DNA of 64,000 nt, taken from Shewanella hanedai (lineage in GTDB: Bacteria > Pseudomonadota > Gammaproteobacteria > Enterobacterales > Shewanellaceae). The notes beneath the pieces were generated by a model. The model made no database searches. It saw nothing but the letters and a program-made list of their open reading frames with translations, and was not told the DNA's origin. A program made the translations under genes and the position numbers. Position 1 is the first letter of the stretch; every line of letters starts with the position of its first letter. Of the stretch, positions 18,767 through 28,014 are shown piece by piece. The stretch spans positions 62,001 to 126,000 of the forward strand of contig NZ_VKGK01000007.1 of assembly GCF_007197645.1 (NCBI RefSeq). The letters run 5' to 3'.

Positions 18767-20422
18767 TTAAATCTCCGATTCCCAGCGAATTTTACCACCA
18801 CGAATGCCATCGGAGATATCGCTGAACTTTTTCTCTAAAACATGACGTTTAATCTTCAATGTTGGCGTGAGTATATCATTATCTACGTCCCAAGGCTCAG
18901 TGACGACAATGATGGCATCAATGGTTTCATGGGATTCAAGGTTTGGATTGATACTATCGAGTGTGGCTTTGAGTGAACTGCGCACCTCTTCTCTAGGCTG
19001 TAACTTCGCGCCCTCGGATAGTTGCACTAGGGCAATCGGATGAGGGAGACCTGAGCCTATTACGCATAACAGTTCGATATGAGGGTCTTGGGCGAGCTTA
19101 CGTTCAATCGGTACAGGGGCGACATATTTCCCTTTAGACGTTTTGAAATTATCTTTAACGCGCCCAGTGATCGTCACGCAACCATCGGCATCGATAGAGC
19201 AGAGATCGCCGGTACGGAAATACCCTTCTTCATCAAATGAAGCGGCTGTCACCTCATCTTGCTTGTAGTAGCCTGTCATCAAACCAGGACTCTTAACCAA
19301 CAACTCCCCATTTTCGGTTTGTTTAATTGAACAACCTTCGACAGCACGACCCACGGTGCCAATCTTACTGGCGTCGAACGGAAAGTTAATGATTGAGTAG
19401 GCGCTGTTTTCTGTCATTCCCCAAGCTTCACTGATATTGAGCCCTATCTTGTGATACCAAGCGATCAATGAAGGTGGAATAGGGGCAGAGCCTGAACCAA
19501 GCAGACGGCAATGTTCAAGCCCGAGTCCTGCATGGATTTTCTTTTTCACTATGCCGCTGACGATTGGCAACTTAAGCAGGAAATTAAGCTTATCGTAGCC
19601 GATTTTATCGATAATATTTTTCTGGAACAGACTCCAAAGACGTGGCACTGAAAAGAAGACAGTAGGGCGAGCTCGCTGCACATCGGCGACAAAACTATCT
19701 AAACTCTCGACAAAAGCGACGCAGCTACCGGAATAGAAAGAGGAACCTTCCATAGCGACACGCTCAGTGATGTGAGCGAGCGGCAGATAGGAGAGCAGCC
19801 TGTCTTCGACATCAGTGTTCAGATCGCGAACTACCGCCTGACATGTCCAGCCATAACTGGAAAATGTCAGCATGGCGCCTTTAGGCTTGCCAGTTGAACC
19901 GGAGGTGTAGATGAGCGTCATCATCTGCTCTGGTAAAGCAAAAGGGGCATCGATTAATGGCTGACCTAGCTTAAGTAGGCTGCTCCATGAGTATTGAGCT
20001 GGCATGGTCTCGTAGGGCATCGCCATTCTGAGAATATCGCCGCCCACGCCGGCTTCTTGGTCTGCCCAGTAATCCAGCTTGCCGATAAAGATGGCTTTCG
20101 CTTCGCTGTGCTCAAGCACATAACGTATGGTGTCGGCATTGGCTGTAGGGTAAATAGGTACGCTGATGTAGCCGCCATGCATCAGGGCGAGATCGGTAAT
20201 AAACCATTCGGCGCAATTCTTTGAAAGCACAGCCACTTTGTCACCGGGTTCAAGGCCTAAATGGCGTAATGCCCCAGCGATTTTTTGCATCTGTTGTTGC
20301 ACATCGCGCCAGGTAAAATCTTGGTATTGGCCGTTGATGGGTTGTCTGAGATAGGTGCTATCCCCTTGCTTTTCAACCCACTGAGATAACATTTCTACTG
20401 GGGTTTTAATTGTCGATTCCAT
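18767..20422 (-). CDS. Long-chain fatty-acid/AMP-dependent CoA ligase
   Basis: This is an acyl-CoA synthetase of about 551 aa of the long-chain (FadD15/ACSL-like) group. It has the P-loop TLIYTSGSTGKPKG, the adenylate motif EAWGMTEN, and the hinge/A8 region YFRTGDLCSIDADG followed by GRVKDNFKTSKGKYVAP. It activates fatty acids to acyl-CoA at the membrane. The start at 20422 has GGAG six bases upstream, whereas the ATG at 20434 has none. The leader contains TTTTCAAACGATTGAGAA, loosely like a fatty-acid-responsive operator, but I cannot assign it. Confidence 0.9.
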   Translation of the reverse strand: MESTIKTPVEMLSQWVEKQGDSTYLRQPINGQYQDFTWRDVQQQMQKIAGALRHLGLEPGDKVAVLSKNCAEWFITDLALMHGGYISVPIYPTANADTIRYVLEHSEAKAIFIGKLDYWADQEAGVGGDILRMAMPYETMPAQYSWSSLLKLGQPLIDAPFALPEQMMTLIYTSGSTGKPKGAMLTFSSYGWTCQAVVRDLNTDVEDRLLSYLPLAHITERVAMEGSSFYSGSCVAFVESLDSFVADVQRARPTVFFSVPRLWSLFQKNIIDKIGYDKLNFLLKLPIVSGIVKKKIHAGLGLEHCRLLGSGSAPIPPSLIAWYHKIGLNISEAWGMTENSAYSIINFPFDASKIGTVGRAVEGCSIKQTENGELLVKSPGLMTGYYKQDEVTAASFDEEGYFRTGDLCSIDADGCVTITGRVKDNFKTSKGKYVAPVPIERKLAQDPHIELLCVIGSGLPHPIALVQLSEGAKLQPREEVRSSLKATLDSINPNLESHETIDAIIVVTEPWDVDNDILTPTLKIKRHVLEKKFSDISDGIRGGKIRWESEI

Positions 20423-20434
20423 CAGCGACTCCAT

Positions 20435-21400
20435 GATTTAATTAGTGACTCTCTTAACGGGAATGTTTCATTTTAGTTTTTATTTTCAAACGATTGAGAA
20501 ATACCAATGGGTATCAACACATTGATTATGTCGAAAAATGTGATCTAAAACAAATTGTTTGAATAACTGTGAGGAGAATCATTGTAAAAGTGGTGTCAGC
20601 CTTCGAATGAAGGCTTGATTACATTTTCTGGTTTGGTTCATTTGGCTGAGTTGGAATTAGGGTGGTGATGCTGTACTTTGTTTTGTACTTCTCCGTGGTG
20701 AATAGTCTTTGTTTGAATTGTTTAGCTAAAAGACAAAAGCTTGTTCTCACCACGGTGAATATGGCGAAGCCATAAGTTTATGAACGAGATACAGGGACTG
20801 TAGAACTGGCTGTTAAACAGGGACGTTATTGTGCTGCGCTTCGGTTTGGCTTGTGATTTTGTATTTTGTTTTAGCATTTCTCCGTGGCCCTCAGTGTCCT
20901 CCGTGGTGGAAGTTTTAGCCTTCGAATTTTTCCTAAGAAAGCCCTTCTTCAAACTTAAGCCCTTCAACAGCTTGAGTTAACTACCGCTGTCAGTCACTGT
21001 TTAAACCAAATTAGCGACAATTCCACTATTGAGAGAGTATTTAATTGCTGATGTATCGGTGGTTTCCCTGCTTTAGCTACGAGCAGAGTTGAAAGCTCGC
21101 CGCAGGCTCGCTATGTTATTGACTTATTGTGGGTGGCAAGTAAATTCTGTTTTAGTCCGTTAGACTCAAAAATATGTGTAGGAACACAAGTATGACAAAG
21201 GAAGTTGAATGAAACTTATCATCTACTCAATATCAGTTATCGAACAGATCTAAAGTCCAAAGCCAATATCAAAAAATGTAAATGCCTATAGCATGAAGTG
21301 TACGAATGAATCTGGACTAGGCTGCGGGTAGCCCAACAAGCGATTTATGCTTTGAAGACAGCGCAATGCATAAATAGTAAGAGGTTAAGGACAGGAAATT
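20435..21400. other. Gene-poor intergenic stretch
   Basis: About 965 bp have no convincing gene on either strand. The left third is the leader of the acyl-CoA synthetase gene, the middle carries the ACCACGG-type repeats (separate entry), and the right part is the leader of the small membrane-protein gene at 21401. An 81-codon minus-strand frame over the repeat is judged spurious. Confidence 0.6.
20689..20910. repeat. Dispersed CTCCGTGGTG / CACCACGGTG repeat cluster
   Basis: The core CTCCGTGG occurs three times in one orientation (near 20691, 20880 and 20899) and once inverted as CACCACGGTGA (near 20748). The two right-hand copies flank CCCTCAGTGTC. The same words are known as short intergenic repeats dispersed in many bacterial genomes, where they are often mis-translated as TTEDTEGHGE peptides. 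The inverted copies could fold into a large stem. The function is unknown. Confidence 0.6.
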
Positions 21401-21757
21401 ATGCGAACTGAAATAAAGTCTCGTTTAGATAGTGAGTTAAGAAAAAACAAATTAGTAAAGATCATTTTATTTTTGGTTGTGTTTCCCGTTTGTTGTTTTT
21501 TAATATATTCGTTAATAGACCCTAGCTCAATTAAAGGTTCGAATGTAATTGGTGTTTCAATTAATAGGCATACTCTGTTGCATGATGAAGGACATACGAA
21601 CTATTTGCACATCAGAGTGGAAAATGACGATCGAATAATAAAAGTAACATTACCTCGATCTGTACCTATAAAAGTGGGGGTTAAGGTCATGCTACGAAAG
21701 CTGGAGAGGTCTTCATCTAGAAAGGCTAAGTATAAATTTTTAATGTATTTAAAGTGA
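21401..21757 (+). CDS. Small single-pass membrane protein, unknown
   Basis: This 118-aa orphan is preceded by AGGACAGGAAATT before the ATG. A basic N-terminus is followed by one TM helix (about 19-41) and a small beta-rich domain of about 75 residues, with a very basic C-terminus. I do not recognise the family. It is surrounded by repeat-bearing non-coding DNA, which suggests an accessory insertion between the acyl-CoA synthetase and trmH genes. Confidence 0.55.
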   Translation: MRTEIKSRLDSELRKNKLVKIILFLVVFPVCCFLIYSLIDPSSIKGSNVIGVSINRHTLLHDEGHTNYLHIRVENDDRIIKVTLPRSVPIKVGVKVMLRKLERSSSRKAKYKFLMYLK

Positions 21758-22222
21758 AGAACTTCTAGGAAGTTGTTAAAGCTTTCATGTTGTTTGCAAA
21801 ATAATAAGGGGCAACAAATTGTGCCCGTATTGCTCACGGTCTATGTTATGGGGCATTGTCGTATATTCGATTGTTATATTTTTTCAAATTTTAATCGTTA
21901 TTTCTAGAGTTTTAGCACTCACACACTTCTGTTCAAATTCGAGTTGTGAGTCGGAACGTCTAAATCGAAGAGATAAACATTCAGGTGTGAACGCGGCTGT
22001 GACCTTCGACAGCAAGGACGCTGTGGTAGAGGCTATAGGGACATACTTGCGGCGTGTCACAGAAGTGTTTGCACTTAAGCCCACGGCAGGTGATAGGTAA
22101 ACATGAAGCTATGGTATTCAGCAAACAAACCAAATACCAAACCAGCCCAATGAACCCAACCTAAAAAATATTTGAAACTTGTTATTCGACAAGTATTTAG
22201 TCTTGGGTTGCGAAGAGAGTCG
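21758..22222. other. Intergenic stretch, possibly carrying a dispersed repeat
   Basis: About 465 bp have no supported gene. The section 21960-22100 (GACCTTCGACAGCAAGGACG onward to the GGCGTGTCACAGAAGTG words) is more GC-rich and structured than its surroundings. It resembles intergenic repeat fragments I recall from Shewanella chromosomes, often annotated as tiny hypothetical ORFs. That recollection is unverified. Confidence 0.4.
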
Positions 22223-22927
22223 TTAAGCTTCGATAGGGGGGTGATATGTGGGGGATCGCATTTTTTCCCACCATAGGTCATCTGCTAAAATTTGCCCTTC
22301 GTGATCGACCTGAGGGTAAGGGATATTTTTACGACGACATGCCTTGGCGTAGATTGGGTGACCTTGCTCAAAAAGCATTGTCTGGCAGTATGCTTCATCG
22401 AGTTTTCGAGTGCCATAAAGCCCTGCTGCTTGCCTTTGTCTCTGAGCTTCATACATCACGAGTGCTGAGGCCACCGAGACGTTGAGCGACTGCACCATGC
22501 CTATCATTGGGATGATGATATGCTGATCTGCAGCAGCGATCCCTTCAGGACTCACACCGTCATGTTCATTGCCTAAGATGATGGCCGTTGGGCGGGTGTA
22601 ATCGATGTCGCGGAAATCAACTGCACTGTCTGAAAATGTGGTGGCGAGGATTTGCATCCCCTGGGCGCGAAGCGCTTGCTGAGCATCATCCATATGATAA
22701 TGCTTAACTGTTTTGACCCATTGCTGGCTGCCAGAAGCGGTATTGCCTGAAACTCGCATTTCGATGTCCGGCCAAACCGCATGAATTTGATGGATACCAA
22801 CGGCATCGGCTGTGCGGATCACTGCGGCGATGTTATTGGTCTTATGAACACGATCTAAACAGAGAGTGAGGTCGGGTTGGCGGTTATCTAGCATCTCATT
22901 GATGCGTGCAAAACGTTCTGGGCTCAT
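22223..22927 (-). CDS. trmH: tRNA (guanosine-18-2'-O)-methyltransferase TrmH
   Basis: This 234-aa SPOUT-family methyltransferase uses AdoMet to methylate the 2'-OH of G18 in tRNA. It has the SpoU motifs: motif 1 HKTNNIAAVIRTADAVG, motif 2 AIILGNEHDGVS, and motif 3 IPMIGMVQSLNVSVASALV. The length matches E. coli TrmH (229 aa). It is the last gene of the rpoZ-spoT-side block, as in other gammaproteobacteria; a terminator lies between it and ridA. Confidence 0.95.
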   Translation of the reverse strand: MSPERFARINEMLDNRQPDLTLCLDRVHKTNNIAAVIRTADAVGIHQIHAVWPDIEMRVSGNTASGSQQWVKTVKHYHMDDAQQALRAQGMQILATTFSDSAVDFRDIDYTRPTAIILGNEHDGVSPEGIAAADQHIIIPMIGMVQSLNVSVASALVMYEAQRQRQAAGLYGTRKLDEAYCQTMLFEQGHPIYAKACRRKNIPYPQVDHEGQILADDLWWEKMRSPTYHPPIEA

Positions 22928-22970
22928 GGCTAATTTCTAATATTTCTTCAGGGAGTTTGGGTGTAATAAC

Positions 22971-22990
22971 AAAAGGGCGCCGTAGCGCCC
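22971..22990 (-). terminator. Intrinsic terminator after ridA
   Basis: GGGCGC-CGTA-GCGCCC; on the minus strand the stem is followed by TTTTG. It sits 22 nt beyond the ridA stop and separates spoT-ridA from trmH. Confidence 0.85.
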
Positions 22991-23011
22991 TAGTATGAAG
23001 GTGAGGAAGAG

Positions 23012-23395
23012 TTAAATCTCCATCACTCCGTCCATCTCTACCAAAGAATCTTTAGGCAGTTGCTTTACACCAATTGCTGCGCGAGCTGGATAAGGTTGAG
23101 TAAAGTAACGTCCCATGATCTCATTGACGGTGGCGAAGTTGCTTAAATCTGTCATGAAGATATTGAGCTTGACGATGTCACTGAGCGAACCGCCAGCGGC
23201 TTCACAAACAGCGGTCAAGTTGTCAAAAACCTGCACGACTTGGGCAGCAAACTCATCGCTCACGATCTGCATGCTTGTTGGGTCGAGCGGGATTTGACCA
23301 GAAAGGTAGACAGTATTGCCAACTTTAACTGCTTGAGAATAAGTGCCGATAGCCTGTGGTGCTTTATCGGTTGCTATGATGCTTTTTTCCGCCAT
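23012..23395 (-). CDS. ridA: RidA family enamine/imine deaminase
   Basis: This 127-aa YjgF/YER057c/UK114-family protein hydrolyses reactive 2-aminoacrylate-type enamines released by PLP enzymes. Typical segments are [24 protein letters not shown] at the N-terminus and the active-site region [20 protein letters not shown], with the conserved Arg and Glu. A TAGGAGAG ribosome binding site precedes the ATG. Location directly after spoT is conserved in gammaproteobacteria. Confidence 0.94.
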   Translation of the reverse strand: MAEKSIIATDKAPQAIGTYSQAVKVGNTVYLSGQIPLDPTSMQIVSDEFAAQVVQVFDNLTAVCEAAGGSLSDIVKLNIFMTDLSNFATVNEIMGRYFTQPYPARAAIGVKQLPKDSLVEMDGVMEI

Positions 23396-23420
23396 AACTC
23401 TCTCTCCTAACTGTATCTGA

Positions 23421-25529
23421 TTATCGATTACGGGATGTACGTAATACTTCAGGCAACACCCTGATACGACGCATCACGTTGGCTAAATGAACTCGGTCAG
23501 TGACCGAAATTCGTAAATTGATTAAGAAAACTCTGCCGTCACGCTCTTCTGTGCTGAGGTTGTGAATGTTCGCGCCTCCTGCGGCGACGATAGAGGTGAT
23601 CTTTGCCAATGCGCCTTGGTGGTTAACGATTTCCACGCGCAAATTCGCTTGGAATTCGACGCCTTCTGCGTTGTCCCACTGCACTGGAATATATTTGTCT
23701 GGCTCGCCTTGATATCCGCGGATATTGGCGCAGCTTTCCATGTGAACGACTAAACCTTTACCCGGGCTTACATGGGCAATGACTGCATCGCCAGGAATAG
23801 GGCGGCAACAGTTGGCAAATGTGACTAACATGCCTTCAGCACCACGGATCGGCATCATGTTGGATTCTTTGTGCTCATGAGGGATCTGCGCCTGATCATC
23901 TTTAAGGCGTTGTGCGATCACGATACTCATGGCATTACCCAGGCCGATGTCGATGAGTAGTTCTTCAAGGGTATTATGTTTTGTCTCACTGACTACTTTG
24001 TCGATTATCTCTGGCGCAATCATGTCGAGTTTGGTTTCACCCAACGCATGATTAAGTAGGCGTTTACCTAAGATAACCGCGTCTTCTTCTTTTAGACTTT
24101 TCAGAAGTTGACGTATCTTAGCGCGCGCTTTACCGGTCACAACAAAGTTTAACCAAGCCGCATTAGGACGAGCGCCTTTAGCGGTAATAATCTCGACAGT
24201 TTGACCTGAGATCAAAGGCTGACTAAGCGGGTATGCTTGACGATTAACTCGGGCACCGACACAGGTATTACCAACATCGGTATGTACGGCATAAGCAAAA
24301 TCGACTGGAGTTGCGCCAACCGGCAGTTCTAAAATGCGACCTTCAGGGGTAAAGACGTAGATCTCTTCAGGGAAAAGTTCGGTCTTAAAGTTTTCAACAA
24401 ACTCAAATGAGGTGCTCGCACTCTGCTGCAACTCAAGAAGACTCTGCATCCACTTACGAGCACGAACTTGTGTCGTTGTGCCTTGTTCTGCTGAGCTGCC
24501 TTTCTTGTAAATCCAGTGTGCTGCTACACCCTTATCAGCCATCTGGTCCATATCTTCAGTACGAATTTGGATCTCAACGGGCACGCCGTGAGGACCAAAC
24601 AGTGATGTATGGAGTGACTGATAGCCGTTGGCTTTGGGAATGGCAATATAATCTTTGAATCGGCCTGGACGCGGTTTATATAAACCATGCATGGCACCCA
24701 TGACGCGATAACAGGTATCGATGGAGTCAACAATCACGCGGAAGGCGTAGATATCCATGACTTCCTGAAATTGAAGCTCTTTACTGCGCATCTTGTTGTA
24801 GATGGAGTAGAGGTTTTTCTCTCGGCCCTTTACAGTGCCGGGGATCTTAGTGTCTTCGAGGCGAGTGTGAACTGCAGCCTCAATACTCTGAATCAGCTCT
24901 TTACGATTACCACGAGCAGCTTTTACGACCTCTTTAAGTACGCGATAGCGCATTGGGTAATAAGCTTGAAAACCAAGGTCTTCCAATTCAATCTTGATAT
25001 TATGAATACCGAGACGGTTGGCGATAGGAGCATAAATTTCGAGGGTTTCCCGCGCTATACGTCGACGCTTGTCAGGCCTTAAAGCCCCAAGGGTGCGCAT
25101 ATTGTGGGTTCGATCGGCTAATTTGATCAGAATAACTCGAATATCTTGAGTCATTGCCATCATCATTTTGCGGAAGTTTTCAGCCTGAGCTTCTTTCTTA
25201 TCGCGGAATTTTAGCTTGTCGAGTTTTGAGACGCCTTCAACCAATTCGGCAATGGATTCACTAAATAATTCAGCGAGTTCCTCTTTGGTTACCGGGGTGT
25301 CTTCAATGGTGTCGTGCAGAAGTGCAGCCATAAGCGTCTCATGATCGAGACGCATATCGGCCAGGATGCGGGCAACCGCAACCGGATGTGTGATATAAGG
25401 TTCACCACTTGTGCGCATTTGACCTTCATGGGCATCACGCGCCACCTGATAGGCCTGCTTGAGTAATTCTACCTGATCGGGTTCTAAATATACCGATGCA
25501 GACTCTTTGAGACCTTCAAACAGATACAA
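23421..25529 (-). CDS. spoT: Bifunctional (p)ppGpp synthetase/hydrolase SpoT
   Basis: This 702-aa RSH protein has an HD hydrolase domain (about 25-160, with [11 protein letters not shown]), a synthetase domain (about 230-345, with [13 protein letters not shown]), a TGS domain (about 390-450, [12 protein letters not shown]) and a C-terminal ACT domain (about 620-702). It controls the stringent response and is essential where RelA is present. The start codon is TTG (25527-25529) with GGAG eight bases upstream, while the E. coli homologue starts MYLFE with ATG. It sits in the conserved gmk-rpoZ-spoT order. Confidence 0.97.
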   Translation of the reverse strand: MYLFEGLKESASVYLEPDQVELLKQAYQVARDAHEGQMRTSGEPYITHPVAVARILADMRLDHETLMAALLHDTIEDTPVTKEELAELFSESIAELVEGVSKLDKLKFRDKKEAQAENFRKMMMAMTQDIRVILIKLADRTHNMRTLGALRPDKRRRIARETLEIYAPIANRLGIHNIKIELEDLGFQAYYPMRYRVLKEVVKAARGNRKELIQSIEAAVHTRLEDTKIPGTVKGREKNLYSIYNKMRSKELQFQEVMDIYAFRVIVDSIDTCYRVMGAMHGLYKPRPGRFKDYIAIPKANGYQSLHTSLFGPHGVPVEIQIRTEDMDQMADKGVAAHWIYKKGSSAEQGTTTQVRARKWMQSLLELQQSASTSFEFVENFKTELFPEEIYVFTPEGRILELPVGATPVDFAYAVHTDVGNTCVGARVNRQAYPLSQPLISGQTVEIITAKGARPNAAWLNFVVTGKARAKIRQLLKSLKEEDAVILGKRLLNHALGETKLDMIAPEIIDKVVSETKHNTLEELLIDIGLGNAMSIVIAQRLKDDQAQIPHEHKESNMMPIRGAEGMLVTFANCCRPIPGDAVIAHVSPGKGLVVHMESCANIRGYQGEPDKYIPVQWDNAEGVEFQANLRVEIVNHQGALAKITSIVAAGGANIHNLSTEERDGRVFLINLRISVTDRVHLANVMRRIRVLPEVLRTSRNR

Positions 25530-25542
25530 GTGGTTACACTCC

Positions 25543-25830
25543 TTAAATTATATTGTTGTTGCGACCTTCAGCAATCGCAGCAACAGCAGCTATTTCAGCA
25601 GCCTCACGTTCACGAACAGTCTGGCGCTCATCGGCGTCAAGAGTATCTGCTGTGACTAGACCAAGTTCGATTTCGCGTAAAGCGATAACCGTTGGCTTGT
25701 CGTTCTCTTCTTCAACCATAGGGTCTTTACCCTGCACGGCGATTTGGCGAGCACGACGCGCTGCAACCAGGATCATATCAAAACGGTTGCCGATTTGGTT
25801 TACGGCGTCTTCTACGGTTACGCGAGCCAT
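25543..25830 (-). CDS. rpoZ: RNA polymerase omega subunit
   Basis: This 95-aa subunit assists folding and assembly of RNA polymerase beta-prime and, with spoT next door, links to ppGpp binding. [18 protein letters not shown] at the N-terminus is the family signature. The correct start is the ATG at 25830; the frame stays open to 25917 but the extra 29 residues are not family-like. It lies 13 nt upstream of spoT. Confidence 0.97.
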   Translation of the reverse strand: MARVTVEDAVNQIGNRFDMILVAARRARQIAVQGKDPMVEEENDKPTVIALREIELGLVTADTLDADERQTVREREAAEIAAVAAIAEGRNNNII

Positions 25831-25885
25831 GTGTGGAACTCCAGTGTTAGGATGAAAAATGACGCAAAATTGTACACTAAGGCAG

Positions 25886-26509
25886 CTATTCTGCCAATAG
25901 ATCTTTAAGCATATCATTTTGAGTATGAATTTGACCAGCGCCAGTTAGGCGCTGGCTGCGAATTATAGCGATAAAATCGCCAAGTGCGGTATCAAAATCA
26001 TCGTTAATAATGATGAAATCATACTCAGCGTAATGTGATATCTCTGATGTTGCCTGAGCCATACGAGAGGCTATGACCTCTTTGCTGTCTTGACCTCGAC
26101 CGGTTAAGCGCTTTTCTAGCTCAACTTTCGAGGGTGGCAGAATAAATATACCAATCGCTTCAGGCATCACTTTTTTTACTTGCTGAGCGCCTTGCCAGTC
26201 GATATCAAGGAATACATCGATACCTTGATGCAGGGTTTGCTCTATCACTTTGCGTGAGGTGCCGTAGTAGTTACCGAATACTTCAGCCCATTCGAAAAAA
26301 GCATTGTCAGCGATTAAGGCCTTAAACTCTTCGACTGTGACGAAATGGTAATGCTGACCGTTAATTTCTCCCGGACGCGGATTGCGGGTGGTATGAGAAA
26401 CCGATACTTGCTTATCTGCTGGCTTGTCTTTAAGCAGATCAGATATGAGTGAAGATTTACCCGCACCGCTTGGCGCAGATACGATAAATAGATTTCCGCG
26501 TGCGGTCAT
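25886..26509 (-). CDS. gmk: Guanylate kinase
   Basis: This 207-aa enzyme converts GMP to GDP using ATP. It has the P-loop [11 protein letters not shown], the GMP-binding segment [11 protein letters not shown] and the lid region ([16 protein letters not shown]). It is first in the gmk-rpoZ-spoT-ridA order on the minus strand. A GGCTCCC hairpin lies 35 nt upstream in its leader. Confidence 0.97.
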   Translation of the reverse strand: MTARGNLFIVSAPSGAGKSSLISDLLKDKPADKQVSVSHTTRNPRPGEINGQHYHFVTVEEFKALIADNAFFEWAEVFGNYYGTSRKVIEQTLHQGIDVFLDIDWQGAQQVKKVMPEAIGIFILPPSKVELEKRLTGRGQDSKEVIASRMAQATSEISHYAEYDFIIINDDFDTALGDFIAIIRSQRLTGAGQIHTQNDMLKDLLAE

Positions 26510-26543
26510 TTGCTAAGTACCCAAAAAAGATTAAAACGAAAGT

Positions 26544-26569
26544 GGCTCCCAATATACCGAGAGGGAGCC
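26544..26569. terminator. GGCTCCC hairpin in the gmk leader
   Basis: GGCTCCC pairs with GGGAGCC across a 12-nt loop. It lies 35 nt upstream of the gmk start and about 140 nt beyond the stop of the small ORF at 26708. Read on the minus strand it could terminate transcripts of the small ORF or act as a leader structure for gmk; the U tract is weak (CACTTTCGTTTT). Confidence 0.5.
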
Positions 26570-26707
26570 GTTCATTATACAAGCCTGCTCGCCGTTGGCG
26601 CTAGTGTCAGTTGTGCTATTTTTGTTGTAGGGGGAAGAATGGGGGCATTTATTCGCGTCTATAGAGAGGAATTGTCATGCTGAGACTGACTTTGGCGAAT
26701 AAAATAG

Positions 26708-26812
26708 TTAGTCTGTTGGCGGTTGAAACGTATCTTCAGCTAAGGTTTGATTAGTCTTTACGCCTGAAAACAGTGGGTCAACTTCTGCTTCGGGTGTACT
26801 TAATTTATTCAT
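26708..26812 (-). CDS. 34-residue small ORF with strong ribosome binding site
   Basis: A minus-strand ATG at 26810-26812 is preceded by AAGGAGAAAGG, one of the best Shine-Dalgarno sites in the window. It opens a frame of 34 codons ending in TAA (26708-26710). The peptide begins MNKLSTPEAEVDPLFSGV and is acidic and soluble. It sits between gmk and a divergent membrane-protein gene on the opposite strand. I know no family for it. Conservation of the frame in relatives would decide whether it is real. Confidence 0.45.
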   Translation of the reverse strand: MNKLSTPEAEVDPLFSGVKTNQTLAEDTFQPPTD

Positions 26813-26849
26813 CCTTTCTCCTTGAATTAACTCTTAGGTATTGAATTTA

Positions 26850-27908
26850 ATGCAGTATAAATCTCTTTTTTGTGTGAAGGGGCGAGACAATTGGCAGAGG
26901 TTCACAGCCATAAGTGGTTCGCTTTATCTGATTTTATTATTGGGGTTTGTGTTGATAGGGGCTGGCGGAGGCAACCTGTTGTTGGCTTTGTTACTCTTAC
27001 CTGTTCTTGGTTTGAGCGCATTAAGACGAGTTCGTGATATTGAGCGACAATCTTGGTTTGCAGGATTAACTTTACCTCCTTTTATGCTTTTTTCGCTCTC
27101 TTTGGCTAACGAAAGCGTCATGGCTTCGTTAATCAGTCTGGTTATTGGAGTCTCAATCACACTCTTTCTGGCGTTTCAAAAATCTTCACATCCTGCCAAG
27201 TCCTATTCTCAAGGTTACTTTGGACCACAAGTTTCACAGCAAAGACCCCGAAGTCATTCGAGAGTCGAACCGACGATAGATGGATCAGCTCCTGATGCTG
27301 AAGAGGTGGGTTATGACGAGGCGTATGCCGCTCCATTTTATCTACAAGCGGAATCGACTCAACAGCCTGAAAAGGGAGTCACACTGGAACTTTGGCTTGT
27401 TTGGGCGAAGCAAAATCAAAAATTGCTATTTGGGGTTGTGGGAAGTTGTTTACTCTTGATGGTATTTAGCAGCCTTTGGTCAATGTTGGACTCATCTGAA
27501 GATGCTGCTGAGCAGGCATCAATAGAACATACACCCCAAGAGTCCGTTGAGCGTAGTGAAGTGAGACTGCCGGATGGCTTTAGTCTCCTGCTAGAGGATG
27601 AGTTACTTATTATGCGTTGGCTAGGCGAGGCCGATGAGCCCGGTGTTATCTGGTCACTAGCAACTGCAAAGGGTGATAACAGTTGTGCGGAGTTGGTGTT
27701 TAATAATGGTAGCCAGTATCGACCTGTATCGGTCGAACTGATGGCAGACACCAGTATTGAAGCGCGCTTTACACCGCTTGATACTGCAGAGATTATTCAT
27801 GATGTCGCCCTGAGAGGGAGCCTTAAATTATGTGGTTATAACTTCAGCTTAAAAGGGAGTCAGTCTGCGTTAGCAAAAAGTGGTGCTTTTGTGCCCTACT
27901 TGGGCTGA
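26850..27908 (+). CDS. Membrane protein of unknown function
   Basis: This protein of about 352 aa has three or four hydrophobic segments in the first 110 residues (about 20-50, 72-88 and 92-107). An acidic cytoplasmic stretch follows, with another TM at about residues 193-212 and a soluble C-terminal domain (about 230-352) with two Cys. I prefer the ATG at 26850; the frame also contains a TTG nine bases earlier. No family is recognised. It may be divergently transcribed from the small ORF at 26708. Confidence 0.7.
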   Translation: MQYKSLFCVKGRDNWQRFTAISGSLYLILLLGFVLIGAGGGNLLLALLLLPVLGLSALRRVRDIERQSWFAGLTLPPFMLFSLSLANESVMASLISLVIGVSITLFLAFQKSSHPAKSYSQGYFGPQVSQQRPRSHSRVEPTIDGSAPDAEEVGYDEAYAAPFYLQAESTQQPEKGVTLELWLVWAKQNQKLLFGVVGSCLLLMVFSSLWSMLDSSEDAAEQASIEHTPQESVERSEVRLPDGFSLLLEDELLIMRWLGEADEPGVIWSLATAKGDNSCAELVFNNGSQYRPVSVELMADTSIEARFTPLDTAEIIHDVALRGSLKLCGYNFSLKGSQSALAKSGAFVPYLG

Positions 27909-28014
27909 GTTAAGGTTATGTATTGCTGGATAAAGACGACTTTTCTCTTTAAACTGCACGGCTCAATGCGAGCCACAGTCATGTTTTGGCTGAAATACCA
28001 GATGATTATAGTGA

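Noticed and set aside
20722..20967. 81-codon minus-strand frame encoding TTEDTEGHGE-type peptide
   Set aside because: It translates the dispersed CTCCGTGG repeat, has no ribosome binding site, and such peptides are a known annotation artefact.
21330..21390. Integron attC-like words (CAACAAGCG...)
   Set aside because: No GTTRRRY partner or integrase gene; the inverted arms do not match.
21819..22100. 93-codon plus-strand frame
   Set aside because: No ribosome binding site; it overlaps a probable dispersed repeat and its codon usage is unlike the neighbours.
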